Positions 16,928 to 26,372 of a stretch of DNA of 64,000 nucleotides are shown here, piece after piece; the stretch's first letter is position 1; the number at the start of each line of letters is the position of its first letter. Position numbers and translations under genes: made by a program. The notes beneath the pieces are model-generated. The model did no database searches and was not told the DNA's origin. It saw nothing but the letters and a program-made list of their open reading frames with translations. The DNA is taken from positions 372,001 through 436,000 of the forward strand of contig JAVDKK010000003.1 of NCBI GenBank assembly GCA_030849945.1, read 5' to 3'. This stretch comes from Schauerella fraxinea. Its GTDB lineage: Bacteria > Pseudomonadota > Gammaproteobacteria > Burkholderiales > Burkholderiaceae_B.

Positions 16928-17986
16928 ATGAAAAACGCGTTAATGCAGGACGCCATTCAATTTGCCGTCGATCATGAATCCACCTGGGACCGTAGCGTCA
17001 CGGGCGTGTGGGGCGTTCATCAGCAGGATCCGGCACCCTACAACCGGTTGTTGGGCCCGGTGCATGATCGCGGTCCGGTCGCTGGCGTCGTTCTGGTCGA
17101 TGGCAAGGAAGTGGCCAGTTGGGGCGAACCCGACCGCGCCGATCTCACGTTCAGTGTGGCCAAGATGTACCTTGCCTTGCTGACGGGCGTGGCCCACGAC
17201 CGCGGGCTGATTCCGGATCTCGACGAGCCCGTGCGCGAGCGTGCGCCGGGTATCGGCTTTGACGAAGGTCAGAATGCCGACATCACTTGGCGCCAGCTGT
17301 TGCAGCAGACCAGTGAGTGGGAAGGCGAACGCTTCGGCGTGCCGGATCAAGTGGACCGCTATCGCGCCGTCACCTTCGGTGATCCCCCTGCAGGCAAGAA
17401 AGGCGATGCACGGCCGTTGCAAAAACCGGGCACCTACTGGGAATACAACGACGTGCGCATCAACCAGCTCTCGCTGGCGTTGCTGACGGTATTTCGCAAA
17501 GCGCTGCCGGAAGTATTTCGCGAGGCCATCATGCGGCCGATCGGCGCCAGTGAAGATTGGCAGTGGGTGGGTTACGACATGTCATGGGTAGAGATTGACG
17601 GCCAGCGCGTGCAATCGGTGCCGGGCGGCTCGCATTGGGGCGGCGGCATGTCGGTCAGTGCGCGCGATCAGGCGCTGGTGGGCGAGATGCTGTTGAACGG
17701 CGGTCGCGCGAAGGACGGTACGCAAGTGCTGTCGGAAGATTGGATCCGTCAGATGCAGGAACCGTGCGGTCTCGCGCCGTATTACGGCTTTCTGATCTGG
17801 TTGAATCACAACCAGAAGATGTTCCCGAGCGTGCCGGCGTCGAGCTTCTTTGGCGTGGGGGCAGGGAGCTCGTTTACGTGGGTCGAGCCCGAGCGCAAGA
17901 TGGTCGTGATCGTGCGCTGGCTGAATTCGGCGCATGCGGACGAACTCTTCGGGAAGATCTTGAAGGCGGTGGATGCCGAGGCGTAA
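16928..17986 (+). CDS. Serine hydrolase, beta-lactamase/class C family
   Basis: A 352-residue protein of the beta-lactamase (AmpC/EstB) superfamily. The nucleophile motif is TFSVAKMY (Ser-x-x-Lys), then comes the tyrosine motif WEYNDVRIN, a glycine-rich SHWGGGMSVSARD, and FFGVGAGSSFTWV near the end. No signal peptide is visible, so it is likely a cytoplasmic esterase or amidase and not a secreted lactamase. It follows the aminotransferase by 112 bases on the same strand and is followed by a strong terminator, so the two form a transcription unit divergent from the transporter. Confidence 0.88.
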   Translation: MKNALMQDAIQFAVDHESTWDRSVTGVWGVHQQDPAPYNRLLGPVHDRGPVAGVVLVDGKEVASWGEPDRADLTFSVAKMYLALLTGVAHDRGLIPDLDEPVRERAPGIGFDEGQNADITWRQLLQQTSEWEGERFGVPDQVDRYRAVTFGDPPAGKKGDARPLQKPGTYWEYNDVRINQLSLALLTVFRKALPEVFREAIMRPIGASEDWQWVGYDMSWVEIDGQRVQSVPGGSHWGGGMSVSARDQALVGEMLLNGGRAKDGTQVLSEDWIRQMQEPCGLAPYYGFLIWLNHNQKMFPSVPASSFFGVGAGSSFTWVEPERKMVVIVRWLNSAHADELFGKILKAVDAEA

Positions 17987-18019
17987 GGCCTTCATCCGCC
18001 GTAGTGCGCAGTAACGGCG

Positions 18020-18049
18020 GCCCCGAGGGATTCCTCGGGGCTTTCGCTT
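18020..18049 (+). terminator. Rho-independent terminator after the serine hydrolase
   Basis: GCCCCGAGG, loop GATT, CCTCGGGGC at 18020-18041 is followed by a T-rich stretch. It ends the aminotransferase-hydrolase unit. Confidence 0.85.
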
Positions 18050-18060
18050 AAGACCGCAGC

Positions 18061-18924
18061 TCAGCCGATCTTGTCTTGCGTTTTCGTGTCGAAGTCGCTC
18101 GCCTCATGGCGCTCCAGCAATTGGCTCGATGGTTCGCCACGGGTGCGATTCACCATGCGGCCACGCTTGACTGCAGGGCGATCGCTGATCGTGGCAGCCC
18201 AACGTTGGACGTGTTTGTATTCATGCACGGCCAGAAACTCGCCCGCTTCGTAAAGCTCGCCTTGCACAAGCTGGCCGTACCAGGAAAAGACGGCGATGTC
18301 CGCGATCGTATAGTCGTCGCCGCCCAGGTACGCATGGTTCGCAAGATGCTTATCGAGCACATCCAATTGGCGCTTGGTTTCCATCGCGAAGCGATCGATC
18401 GCATACTCGATCTTGGTCGGCGCATAGGCGTAGAAGTGGCCAAAGCCGCCGCCCAGATAAGGCGCACTGCCCATTTGCCAGAATAGCCACGACAGGACTT
18501 CGGCGCGCGCGGCCGGTTCGGTCGGCACGAAGGCGCCAAATTTTTCCGCCAGATAAAGCAGGATCGCACCGGATTCGAACACACGAATCGGTTTGGCGCC
18601 GCTACGATCCAACAAGGCAGGAATCTTCGAATTGGGATTCACGTCCACGAAACCGCTGCCGAACTGGTCGCCCTCATGGATCTTGATCAGCCAGGCGTCG
18701 TACTCGGCGCCGCTGTGGCCGGCAGCCAGCAACTCTTCCAGCATGATCGTCACTTTCACGCCGTTGGGCGTACCCATGGAATACAACTGCAGCGGGTGGC
18801 GTCCAACCGGCAACGCCTTATCGTGCGTGGGCCCCGAAACAGGCCGATTGATATTGGCGAAGCGGCCGCCGCTTTGCGTGTTTTGCCAGACAGATGGCGG
18901 TACGTACTCGGATGATTGGCTCAT
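18061..18924 (-). CDS. yghU: Glutathione-dependent disulfide-bond oxidoreductase (YghU)
   Basis: A 287-residue glutathione transferase-like protein, the same length as E. coli YghU (288). It shares FANINRPVSGPTH, LPVGRHPLQLYSMGTPNGVK, VTIMLEELL, VDVNPNSKIPAL, RVFESGAILLYLAEKFG, GGGFGHFYAYAPTKIEYA and the end RHEASDF. Members bind two glutathiones and reduce organic hydroperoxides and disulfides, using threonine/asparagine in the TPNGVK loop where other transferases use Tyr, Ser or Cys. The ATG at 18924 has AAGGAACC upstream. Confidence 0.95.
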   Translation of the reverse strand: MSQSSEYVPPSVWQNTQSGGRFANINRPVSGPTHDKALPVGRHPLQLYSMGTPNGVKVTIMLEELLAAGHSGAEYDAWLIKIHEGDQFGSGFVDVNPNSKIPALLDRSGAKPIRVFESGAILLYLAEKFGAFVPTEPAARAEVLSWLFWQMGSAPYLGGGFGHFYAYAPTKIEYAIDRFAMETKRQLDVLDKHLANHAYLGGDDYTIADIAVFSWYGQLVQGELYEAGEFLAVHEYKHVQRWAATISDRPAVKRGRMVNRTRGEPSSQLLERHEASDFDTKTQDKIG

Positions 18925-18950
18925 GCTGTAGGTTCCTTGGGGTCAGGGCA

Positions 18951-18989
18951 AAAAAAAACCCGCAGAGCAGTTCGCTCGTGCGGGTTTTT
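18951..18989 (-). terminator. Terminator downstream of tRNA-Ser
   Basis: CCCGC and GCGGG arms flanked by A8 and T5 runs, with inner AGC/GCT pairing. On the minus strand it lies 38 bases after the tRNA-Ser 3' end and before the yghU start, so it insulates the two. It could act in both directions. Confidence 0.8.
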
Positions 18990-19025
18990 CGATCTGCGAA
19001 CATCAGTAACGTTCACATAGTAATC

Positions 19026-19116
<91 letters not shown>

Positions 19117-19193
19117 GGTGCTGTCTACCGAGGCCGGCGAAAACGGGTCGATGCGTTTTCAGGCGTTTGTTTCGGTAGGAGCGAAGCCAGCTA

Positions 19194-19223
19194 CTTTACC
19201 AGAATATTTATCGAATGGTAAAG
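19194..19223. repeat. Inverted repeat CTTTACC/GGTAAAG
   Basis: Perfect 7-bp arms separated by 16 AT-rich bases lie between tRNA-Ser and the Kef-type antiporter gene. The element may be part of the tRNA promoter region or a protein site. The rest of 19117-19469 shows no gene. Confidence 0.5.
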
Positions 19224-19469
19224 CGGGCGACAAGATTTTTTAAAATTCTTGTGTCGGCGATGTGACGTTGCGCCATCGCCCCGCATATTGACCGCTTGCA
19301 GATCGGCTTTCTTGGCAGAATAGCGACGCGGGATGCGTTCAACGGCCGGGCACTGGGCCTGGTCCATTGCGTATTCCAAGTTTGCAAAGTCTGTCTGTGC
19401 CGGCAGTGCGTGATCGCGACGCTCGCCTGCTGTCCAACGTCATTTACGTCAGAACCCTCCACGGGCTTT

Positions 19470-20687
19470 ATGAACATCGTCACTGCCCTTTTGCTTGCCG
19501 CCGTGATCTGTGTGCCGCTGGCACATCGGCTCAAGATGGGCGCCATCCCGGGCTATCTGTTTGCAGGCATTCTGATCGGCCCCTCCGGTTTGGCTGTCGT
19601 GACCGATGTGCAAAACATCATGCGCTTTTCGGAGTGGGGCGTGGTCATGATGCTGTTCGTGATCGGCCTGGAACTCACGCCGCCGCATCTGTGGGCGATG
19701 CGCCGACAGGTGTTCGGCACCGGGTCGCTACAGATGGCGGCCTGCGGCGCGGTATTGGGCGTGGTGTTCGGCGCTGGCCTGCGCCATCTGGCCGGGATGG
19801 AATGGCAGATGGCGATTCTGTGCGGATTCTCCCTGGCGCTGTCGTCGACCGCCGTGGCCTTGGCATTGCTGCAAGAGCGCGGGGTGATGCGTACGCCATT
19901 GGGCAATGCATCGCTCGGCGTGTTGCTGCTGCAGGATATCGTGGCGATTCCGCTCTTGGCGGCGGCCGGGTTGCTGGGCGCCGGAGGGGCGCAGGCGCCT
20001 TCGTTAGGCGTGATCGCATTGGCAATTCTTGCCATCTTCGTGGGCAAAAAGCTCCGCATGCTCGATTGGGCGGCGAAGACGGGTCTCCCGGAAATGTATA
20101 CGGCCGCGACCTTGCTCATGGTGTTCGGCACCGCGCAACTGTTCATCATGGCGGGCGTGTCCGCGGGCTTCGGCGGGCTGCTGATCGGTGTGGTGATGGC
20201 GCGCTCGCGGCATCGCGATGAGTTGGCAAAGACGATCGAGCCGTTCAAAGGCTTGCTGCTGGGCGCATTTTTTCTCACGATCGGCATGTCGATCAATCTG
20301 CATGAGATTCGGGAGTATTGGCCCTACGTGATCGCTGGCGTACTCGCGCTTTTGGGTATCAAAATCCTGATCGTGTATGGGATCGCGCGCCTGATCGGCT
20401 TGCCGCACTATCACCGCTTGTTTTTTGCCGTGACGTTGGCGCAAGGGGGCGAGTTCGGTTTCGCGATTTTTGCCGAAGCCTGGGATAACGGGCTGCTGTC
20501 CTTGGCCCAGCGGGATCTGATGTCGGCGGTGGTCGCCATTTCGATGGCCACGGTGCCGCTGTTACTCAAGGCGCTGGAGGCCATGCCTGCACGCCTGGGC
20601 GGCATCAAGGGCATGCCGTACCCGCCGGCGGGCTTCACTGACCAAGTCACCACCGCGGGCGCCGAGGACAAGAAACCGGGGGCGTGA
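19470..20687 (+). CDS. CPA2-family monovalent cation:proton antiporter (KefB-type membrane domain)
   Basis: A 405-residue integral membrane protein of about 12 helices, with motifs of the Kef/CPA2 family: GYLFAGILIGPSGLAV near the N-terminus, SSTAVALALL in the transport core, and LAQGGEFGFAIFAEA later. It exchanges K+ or Na+ for H+ across the inner membrane. Unlike E. coli KefB/KefC it ends soon after the membrane domain, with only a short tail and no TrkA-N/RCK nucleotide-binding domain. The ATG at 19470 (MNIVTALLLAAVICVPLAHR) begins exactly at the first helix. Confidence 0.9.
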   Translation: MNIVTALLLAAVICVPLAHRLKMGAIPGYLFAGILIGPSGLAVVTDVQNIMRFSEWGVVMMLFVIGLELTPPHLWAMRRQVFGTGSLQMAACGAVLGVVFGAGLRHLAGMEWQMAILCGFSLALSSTAVALALLQERGVMRTPLGNASLGVLLLQDIVAIPLLAAAGLLGAGGAQAPSLGVIALAILAIFVGKKLRMLDWAAKTGLPEMYTAATLLMVFGTAQLFIMAGVSAGFGGLLIGVVMARSRHRDELAKTIEPFKGLLLGAFFLTIGMSINLHEIREYWPYVIAGVLALLGIKILIVYGIARLIGLPHYHRLFFAVTLAQGGEFGFAIFAEAWDNGLLSLAQRDLMSAVVAISMATVPLLLKALEAMPARLGGIKGMPYPPAGFTDQVTTAGAEDKKPGA

Positions 20688-20773
20688 TTTGTCCTCCTCT
20701 CCAACACTTGGTTCCTCCTGACTTGGCTACACTTGAGCGACCCGCCATCGTGGCATCGCTTATGGAGACCCGC

Positions 20774-21556
20774 ATGCTGAAAGGAAAAGTCGCTGTCGTC
20801 ACCGGTTCGACCAGTGGAATCGGCTTAGGCATTGCCGAAGCACTCGCCGCGCAAGGTGCGCATGTCGTGCTCAACGGGTTTGGCGAGGCGGCGGAAGTGG
20901 AACGCGTGCGCGCCGATCTGGCCCAACGCCATGGGGTCACGGTGCGTTATGACGGGGCAGACTTGTCTTCGGGTGAGGCGGTGCGTGGGTTGATCGACGG
21001 CACGGTCGAGGCGCTGGGCCGCATCGATATCCTGGTCAACAATGCCGGCATCCAGCACACCGCGTTGATCGAGGATTTCCCAACCGAAAGATGGGACGCC
21101 ATCATTGCGCTCAATTTGTCTGCGGTGTTTCATGGCACGGCAGCCGCGCTGCCGCACATGAAAAAGCAGCAATGGGGGCGCATCATCAATATCGCGTCGG
21201 CACACGGACTCGTCGGCTCGGCCAACAAGTCGGCTTACGTGGCGGCCAAGCACGGCGTGATGGGCTTCACAAAAGTGACGGGCCTGGAAACCGCTGGCTT
21301 GGGCATTACCGCCAACGCGATTTGCCCGGGCTGGGTGCGCACGGCGCTGGTCGAAAAGCAGATCTCGGCCAACGCTGCGCGCGATGGCGTGGATCAGGAA
21401 ACCGCCGCGCGGGCCTTGTTGAGTGAGAAGCAGCCGTCGCTGCAGTTCACGACCCCCGAGCAATTGGGCGGTACGGCGGTATTCTTGTGCACAAGCGCCG
21501 CCGATCAAATTACCGGCACGTCAATTTCGGTAGACGGCGGCTGGACCGCGCGTTAA
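20774..21556 (+). CDS. 3-hydroxybutyrate dehydrogenase (SDR family)
   Basis: A 260-residue short-chain dehydrogenase. It has the cofactor motif TGSTSGIGLGIAEALA, NNAGIQHTALIEDF, the catalytic serine in NIASAHG, the active-site YVAAKHG (Tyr-x-x-x-Lys) and CPGWVRTALVEKQI, a combination characteristic of D-3-hydroxybutyrate dehydrogenases, as is the length. It interconverts 3-hydroxybutyrate and acetoacetate with NAD in polyhydroxybutyrate or ketone-body metabolism. The ATG at 20774 has GGAG nine bases upstream. Confidence 0.92.
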   Translation: MLKGKVAVVTGSTSGIGLGIAEALAAQGAHVVLNGFGEAAEVERVRADLAQRHGVTVRYDGADLSSGEAVRGLIDGTVEALGRIDILVNNAGIQHTALIEDFPTERWDAIIALNLSAVFHGTAAALPHMKKQQWGRIINIASAHGLVGSANKSAYVAAKHGVMGFTKVTGLETAGLGITANAICPGWVRTALVEKQISANAARDGVDQETAARALLSEKQPSLQFTTPEQLGGTAVFLCTSAADQITGTSISVDGGWTAR

Positions 21557-21743
21557 CGCAGCGTTGTCCCGTCATGGGTCGTTGTCGTTGTGCGACCGGC
21601 TGCTGCTGATTTGAGACGGGCAGCCCTTAACAAGATCCTGGCAGGCCGCTATCCATCAGCGGTCTGCCACCCGCGTATTCAACGCGCAGTTCGATTGGCA
21701 TCGCCAACCTAGCCGCGTACCCTTTTTTTCAGGACTCTCGTTC

Positions 21744-22517
21744 ATGTTGTTGTTGCTTTCGCCAGCCAAGAAACTTGATTACGACTCGCCGCTGCATATC
21801 AAGAAGCACACGCAGCCGCTTTTCGTCGAACAGGCCGAGCAGTTGATCGATGTACTCAAAACCAAGTCCGCCAAGGACATCGGCAAGCTGATGGATTTGA
21901 GCGAGGCGTTGTCCGAACTCAATGCGCAGCGTTATGCCGAGTGGACGCCTACCTTCACGCCCGAGAACGCGCGTCAAGCCGTGTTGGCGTTCAATGGCGA
22001 TGTGTATGAGGGGCTCGAGGCGCCCAGTCTGTCGGCCAAGCAACTCGACTGGGCGCAACAGCATGTGGCCATTTTGAGTGGGTTGTATGGCGTGTTGCGC
22101 CCGTTGGACTTGATGCAGCCGTACCGGCTTGAAATGGGTACGCGACTGAAAACCGATGCGGGCGCCAATCTGTATGCGTTCTGGGGTGAAAGCATCGCGC
22201 AATACCTCAACGAGCGTCAAAAGAAAGACGCCGATCCTGTGGTGATCAATCTGGCGTCGGAAGAGTATTTCAAGTCGGTAAACAAGAAAGTGCTCAAGGC
22301 CCGCGTGGTGCAGTGCGTGTTTCAAGAGCACAAGGCCGGCGCCTACAAGATCGTCAGCTTCTATGCCAAACGTGCACGGGGTTTGATGGCGCGCTACGCC
22401 ATCGAAAACAGTATCACCGCACCCGAAGGACTGCAGGGCTTCGATAAGGAAGGCTACCGTTACGATGCCAAAGCGTCGACACCGGATTCGCTGGTGTTTC
22501 GTCGCAAGCAGGATTGA
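21744..22517 (+). CDS. yaaA: Peroxide stress protein YaaA (DUF328)
   Basis: A 257-residue protein, the usual length for YaaA. It opens with MLLLLSPAKKLDYDSPL and contains FNGDVYEGLEA, LSGLYGVLRPLDLMQPYRLE, MGTRL and NLASEEYFKSV, all diagnostic of the family. In E. coli YaaA lowers free iron and limits damage during hydrogen peroxide stress. It stands alone, with a 187-base spacer before it in which no other gene is visible. Confidence 0.96.
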   Translation: MLLLLSPAKKLDYDSPLHIKKHTQPLFVEQAEQLIDVLKTKSAKDIGKLMDLSEALSELNAQRYAEWTPTFTPENARQAVLAFNGDVYEGLEAPSLSAKQLDWAQQHVAILSGLYGVLRPLDLMQPYRLEMGTRLKTDAGANLYAFWGESIAQYLNERQKKDADPVVINLASEEYFKSVNKKVLKARVVQCVFQEHKAGAYKIVSFYAKRARGLMARYAIENSITAPEGLQGFDKEGYRYDAKASTPDSLVFRRKQD

Positions 22518-22621
22518 ACTGAACGCCGCGTGTCGCCGCCGGCGGATGTGCGGCACGATATTCGATGACGCTGCATAAAACGGCTCGACCCCGACAACCC
22601 TGGCGCCTGGAGGCAACCACG

Positions 22622-23692
22622 ATGAATACTCCCGATCGCATGCGCGGCACCGGTACGCCGGTGAACACGGGCGGCGGCGTCGCATCCGGTGCTACGCCTG
22701 CCGGCACGCTGACCGCGAACGCCGAAACGGCTACTGCTGACACCTCGCCGTTTCCCTGCGCGTCGTATATCAAGACGATCGGCCGCGGCGCGCGCGGCTC
22801 GCGCGGGTTATCCGCCGATGAGGCCCATACGCTTTACGCGGCTATTCTGGACGGACGTGTGAGCGATCTCGAACTTGGCGCAGTACTGCTGTGTTATCGG
22901 ATCAAGAGTGAAGAGCCGGCTGAGCTGAGCGGGATGATGGCGGCCGTGCAGGCGCGGCTGAACCGCATCCAGGCGCCCGATGGCAAAACGCCGATCGTTC
23001 TGGCGAGCTATAACGGCGCGCGCAAGCAAGCCAATCTGCTGCCGTTGCTGGCGCATTTGCTGGCGCGGCAAGGCGTGCCGGTGTTGGTGCACGGTTATCT
23101 CGACATGGGCACGCGGGTCACCTCTGCACACGTGTTTGCCGCGCTTGGCCAGGCGCCGTGCACGGATGTGCCGGCGATCGAAGCCGCGTTGCGCGACACC
23201 GGTATTGCGTTTACGCCCATCGATACGCTGTCGCCCGCGTTGGGTCGTCAGTTGGCATTGAATGAGCCGCTGGGCGTGCGCAACAGCGCGCATACCCTGG
23301 CCAAGCTGATCCAGCCCTTCACCACGCCTGCCTTGCGCTGGGTGAATTACACCCATCAAGCCTACCGCGATGTGCTGGTCGATTATTTCAACAACGTCGA
23401 CGTACCCGAGGCGCCGGGCGTGGTGATCAGCCGTGGCACGGAAGGCGAGGCGGTGGCGGACACCACCTTGCCGCGCCAGGTGGAACACCTTGTGGCCGGG
23501 CAGGCGCAGGTGGTGATGCCGGAAGGGGAAGGCCCCAAGGCGGCGGCTCCACTGGGCGACGTGTTGGATGCCGCGGCGACGGCGGCGTATATCCGCGCGG
23601 TGTTGGATGGCCAGCAGCCGGTACCGCCCGCGATTGCGGCTCAGGTGGCGTTGATCGTGGCGGCTGTGGGCGGCACAGGCATCGCGCCCTAG
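22622..23692 (+). CDS. ybiB: DNA-binding protein YbiB (anthranilate phosphoribosyltransferase-like fold)
   Basis: A 356-residue protein of the YbiB/TrpD2 family. YIKTIGRGARGSRGLSADEA and LELGAVLLCYRIKSEEPAEL match the N-terminal helical domain, and VLASYNGARKQANLLPLLA matches the phosphoribosyltransferase-like core. TrpD2 proteins bind nucleic acid and do not complement TrpD. The start at 22622 has GGAGG eight bases upstream. The 40-residue low-complexity N-terminus before the conserved region is an oddity. Confidence 0.9.
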   Translation: MNTPDRMRGTGTPVNTGGGVASGATPAGTLTANAETATADTSPFPCASYIKTIGRGARGSRGLSADEAHTLYAAILDGRVSDLELGAVLLCYRIKSEEPAELSGMMAAVQARLNRIQAPDGKTPIVLASYNGARKQANLLPLLAHLLARQGVPVLVHGYLDMGTRVTSAHVFAALGQAPCTDVPAIEAALRDTGIAFTPIDTLSPALGRQLALNEPLGVRNSAHTLAKLIQPFTTPALRWVNYTHQAYRDVLVDYFNNVDVPEAPGVVISRGTEGEAVADTTLPRQVEHLVAGQAQVVMPEGEGPKAAAPLGDVLDAAATAAYIRAVLDGQQPVPPAIAAQVALIVAAVGGTGIAP

Positions 23693-23721
23693 GTGCTCTG
23701 AATCAGCGACGCCCAGCGTCC

Positions 23722-23770
23722 AACGCCTAACGCCTAACGCCAGACGCCAGACGCCAGACGCCAAACGCTC
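23722..23770. repeat. 7-bp tandem repeat, seven copies
   Basis: AACGCCT twice, AACGCCA, GACGCCA three times, then AACGCTC in direct succession. The array sits in the 102-base spacer between the convergent ybiB and FUSC genes. Confidence 0.85.
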
Positions 23771-23794
23771 AGTTCTGCGCCGTATCCAAGCCAA

Positions 23795-26197
23795 TCACAT
23801 TGTTTTTGCTGCTGCCGCACCTGCCGCCGCAGCAGCCGCGCTTTCTTCCACGGCCGCTTGCGTATCGGCCTCCGCGGCCTCGGCCGCCGCAGCGCTGTCA
23901 CGCGCGGATGCGCTCGCAGTTGCCGGGGCGACCGCCCCACCGGCACCCGCTCCGGCCACGGCTGCTGCTCCCGCCACGCCCGCCGCCTTGGGCTCCGGCA
24001 CGGTGGGTTCGGCAAAACCGGCCATTTCCTGCCTGATCATCGTCGCGGCTTTCACGATCTGCTTGACCGGATACGACAGCGCCGCAAGATCGCCTTCGTT
24101 TTCGATGGACGTGGGGAGCGGTGGCGCACCGCTCGCCTGCGGGTCGAGCGCTGCCGACACGCCTTCCAGCGTTTGGCGCATATTGGGCGGGATCTCGTGC
24201 AAGCTGGCCAGCATGGGCACGGCAGCGGTGATCTGCGACGCCAGAATGTGGTTCTGGATCAGCAGATTATTGATTTCGGGCACGTTGAGCTGGTGCGACT
24301 TCGGCTCGCTCATCATTCGGTAAAACGCCTCGGCGAAGTTGCTGAACGCTATGTGCACATTCTTGCGCGCCAAGCGCCACTGCAGATCCGCCTCGACCAC
24401 GCTGGGAGCCGTTTCGCCGGTGGCGGCGGCGCCTTCCGGATTGCTTTGCGCTTGCATTGCCTTCACGTACCGCAGCCCGGCTTGCAGGTAATCGCGGTTG
24501 GCGGCCATGGCCGCGCGGGCGAGCGGTGCCGTAAAGGCCGACTCCCACCATGGCAGCACGTAGCTGCACAGCAGCGCGAGCACGCAGCCGATCACCGTAT
24601 CCAGCGCGCGTTCGCCGATCACTTCGAGCGACACGGTGGCGGGCGAGACGAAGTGAAACACCAGCACCACGAAGAGCGTATTGCAGATCGCACTGCCCAT
24701 GTAATTGATCTGCACCAGGCTATTGCCGATCACGCAGGCAAACAACAACGCCAGGAACAACACCCCGGGCTGCGTGGTGATCGTAAACAATCCCAGCGCC
24801 AAGGCGCAGCCAATCAAGGTGCCCATCAAACGCCACACATTGCGCTGCCGGGTGAGGGCAAAGCCGGGCTTCATGATGATGATGATCGTGAGCATCACCC
24901 AGTAGTTGTGCGCGGAGTATTCGGGCGTGAGCCAGCGGCCGGTGAGCGTCATGGCCACGGCAGCGGCCAGCATCACGCGGATGGCGTAGCGGAAGTGGGG
25001 CGAATCCAGGCGCAGATTGCTGGTGAGCATCCCGAAGCGAAACTCCTGCCGCGACAGGAATCGCGTGAGCGACTTGCCGATGCGCAGCGTCTGCGTGGGC
25101 TTGGCGTCGGGCGAGGCTGCGGTATGGTCCGACAGGCGCTCGATGGTGCGTGCCGCTGTTCGCATGCGACGCAGGATCTGGATGATGAGGGCAAGCGTTT
25201 CGGGATCGCGTTCGCCCAGGCCGCCTTTCTTGAGCTGCTCGATTTCGTATTCGATGGCGCGCAGCTCAGCCTTGGTGCTGGAGCGGCGAATCACTGGCTT
25301 GCCTTGCGACACGGCCAGTGCCTGGCGTTCGAGTTCGATCGCCATTTTGGTCAAGGCATCGCGCATGAAGAGCAGGATGTCGTTGCCGGCGAGTTCGCGG
25401 CGCAGCATGCCGTAATCGGTGTGCGTAGCCACCAGCGTGTCCAGCAAGGACAGCATGTCGACGAACATATTCCAGATCGCCACGCGGTGCCGGTCGCCCC
25501 AACCTTTGCCGCGGGGGAGGGCCCGCAACACCATGTCGCGCGCGCTCTGGTGCTTCTCAGTGACGGCCGATTGGCGGGCGATCAGGGTGCGATACGCATC
25601 GTCCAGATCGACCGTTTCGTCGTAGAACGCCGCCCGCGCGCTTACATAATCGGCGGTGGCCTGCAGCGCCAGCGACATGGACTGGCGCTCTTCGCGCAGC
25701 CACAGCAAGCGGCTGAAGAGATTGCTGAACGCCAGATAGAACAGCGCGCCGCCCAGCGTGCAGGTGGCATGCAGCCACACTTCGTTGGGAGAGAGCGGGG
25801 TGTGCATGGTCAGCGTCATCAGCAGCAGCCCGGCGAAGCCGATCAGCCCACCGCGTTTGCCGAACACCGAAAACATGGAAAAGATGAAGCACTGCACCAC
25901 CACCACGACCCACGTGAGTAGTGGATAGGTGGAGGCCAGGCCGGTGATGATGACGGTGAGCACGCCCAATGTGGCGCCGCCCAGCATTTCGTTGGTGCGG
26001 TGGCGCTGCGGGCCGCCGGGCTGGTCGATGATGGCCACGCATTGCGCGCCAAAGGTGGCGATCAAGCCGATCGCGTATTCACCGAAAATGCCGCCGAGCA
26101 CCAATACCGGCAGCAACATGCCCACGCCTTGGCGCACGCCACCGAAAAAATAATGGCTGTAGAAAAAATTCCGAAGGCTGGCGATGCGCAGTTCCAT
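23795..26197 (-). CDS. FUSC/YccS-family inner-membrane protein
   Basis: An 800-residue protein with two sets of about five to six membrane helices: one near the N-terminus (FSHYFFGG-like opening, then GMLLPVLVLGGIFGEYAIGL) and one in the middle (MLAAAVAMTLTGRWL, then NYWVMLTIIIIMKPGFALTR). Long cytoplasmic segments separate them. This is the YccS/YhfK and fusaric-acid-resistance architecture, associated with efflux of aromatic acids. The C-terminal 60 residues are almost all alanine, glycine and glutamate. The start at 26197 (MELRIASLRNFF) is preferred; an in-frame ATG at 26233 would add 12 unlike residues. Confidence 0.87.
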   Translation of the reverse strand: MELRIASLRNFFYSHYFFGGVRQGVGMLLPVLVLGGIFGEYAIGLIATFGAQCVAIIDQPGGPQRHRTNEMLGGATLGVLTVIITGLASTYPLLTWVVVVVQCFIFSMFSVFGKRGGLIGFAGLLLMTLTMHTPLSPNEVWLHATCTLGGALFYLAFSNLFSRLLWLREERQSMSLALQATADYVSARAAFYDETVDLDDAYRTLIARQSAVTEKHQSARDMVLRALPRGKGWGDRHRVAIWNMFVDMLSLLDTLVATHTDYGMLRRELAGNDILLFMRDALTKMAIELERQALAVSQGKPVIRRSSTKAELRAIEYEIEQLKKGGLGERDPETLALIIQILRRMRTAARTIERLSDHTAASPDAKPTQTLRIGKSLTRFLSRQEFRFGMLTSNLRLDSPHFRYAIRVMLAAAVAMTLTGRWLTPEYSAHNYWVMLTIIIIMKPGFALTRQRNVWRLMGTLIGCALALGLFTITTQPGVLFLALLFACVIGNSLVQINYMGSAICNTLFVVLVFHFVSPATVSLEVIGERALDTVIGCVLALLCSYVLPWWESAFTAPLARAAMAANRDYLQAGLRYVKAMQAQSNPEGAAATGETAPSVVEADLQWRLARKNVHIAFSNFAEAFYRMMSEPKSHQLNVPEINNLLIQNHILASQITAAVPMLASLHEIPPNMRQTLEGVSAALDPQASGAPPLPTSIENEGDLAALSYPVKQIVKAATMIRQEMAGFAEPTVPEPKAAGVAGAAAVAGAGAGGAVAPATASASARDSAAAAEAAEADTQAAVEESAAAAAAGAAAAKTM

Positions 26198-26302
26198 ATC
26201 CACTCGAGGCCAGGCCCGCGTAACAGAGCTCACAGTATAGGGAAACTGGTGCCAAAACGGTGCATGGACGCGACACTAATCGTATGCAAACGTGCATGAC
26301 AT

Positions 26303-26331
26303 TTGCGCGGCGCTCGGCAACCGGGTAAAGT
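26303..26331 (+). promoter_or_regulatory. Candidate promoter of the ilv operon
   Basis: TTGCGC at 26303-26308, a 17-base spacer, then TAAAGT at 26326-26331. It would produce a leader of about 335 bases before ilvB, long enough for attenuation. The call rests on motif match only. Confidence 0.4.
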
Positions 26332-26372
26332 CGCCATCTTGTCGCCGGTCCCGCCAATCTGTGGCCGGCGCG

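Noticed and set aside
19470..20687. Full KefB/KefC potassium efflux protein
   Set aside because: The C-terminal RCK/TrkA-N domain that defines regulated KefB/KefC is absent; only the membrane antiporter part is present.
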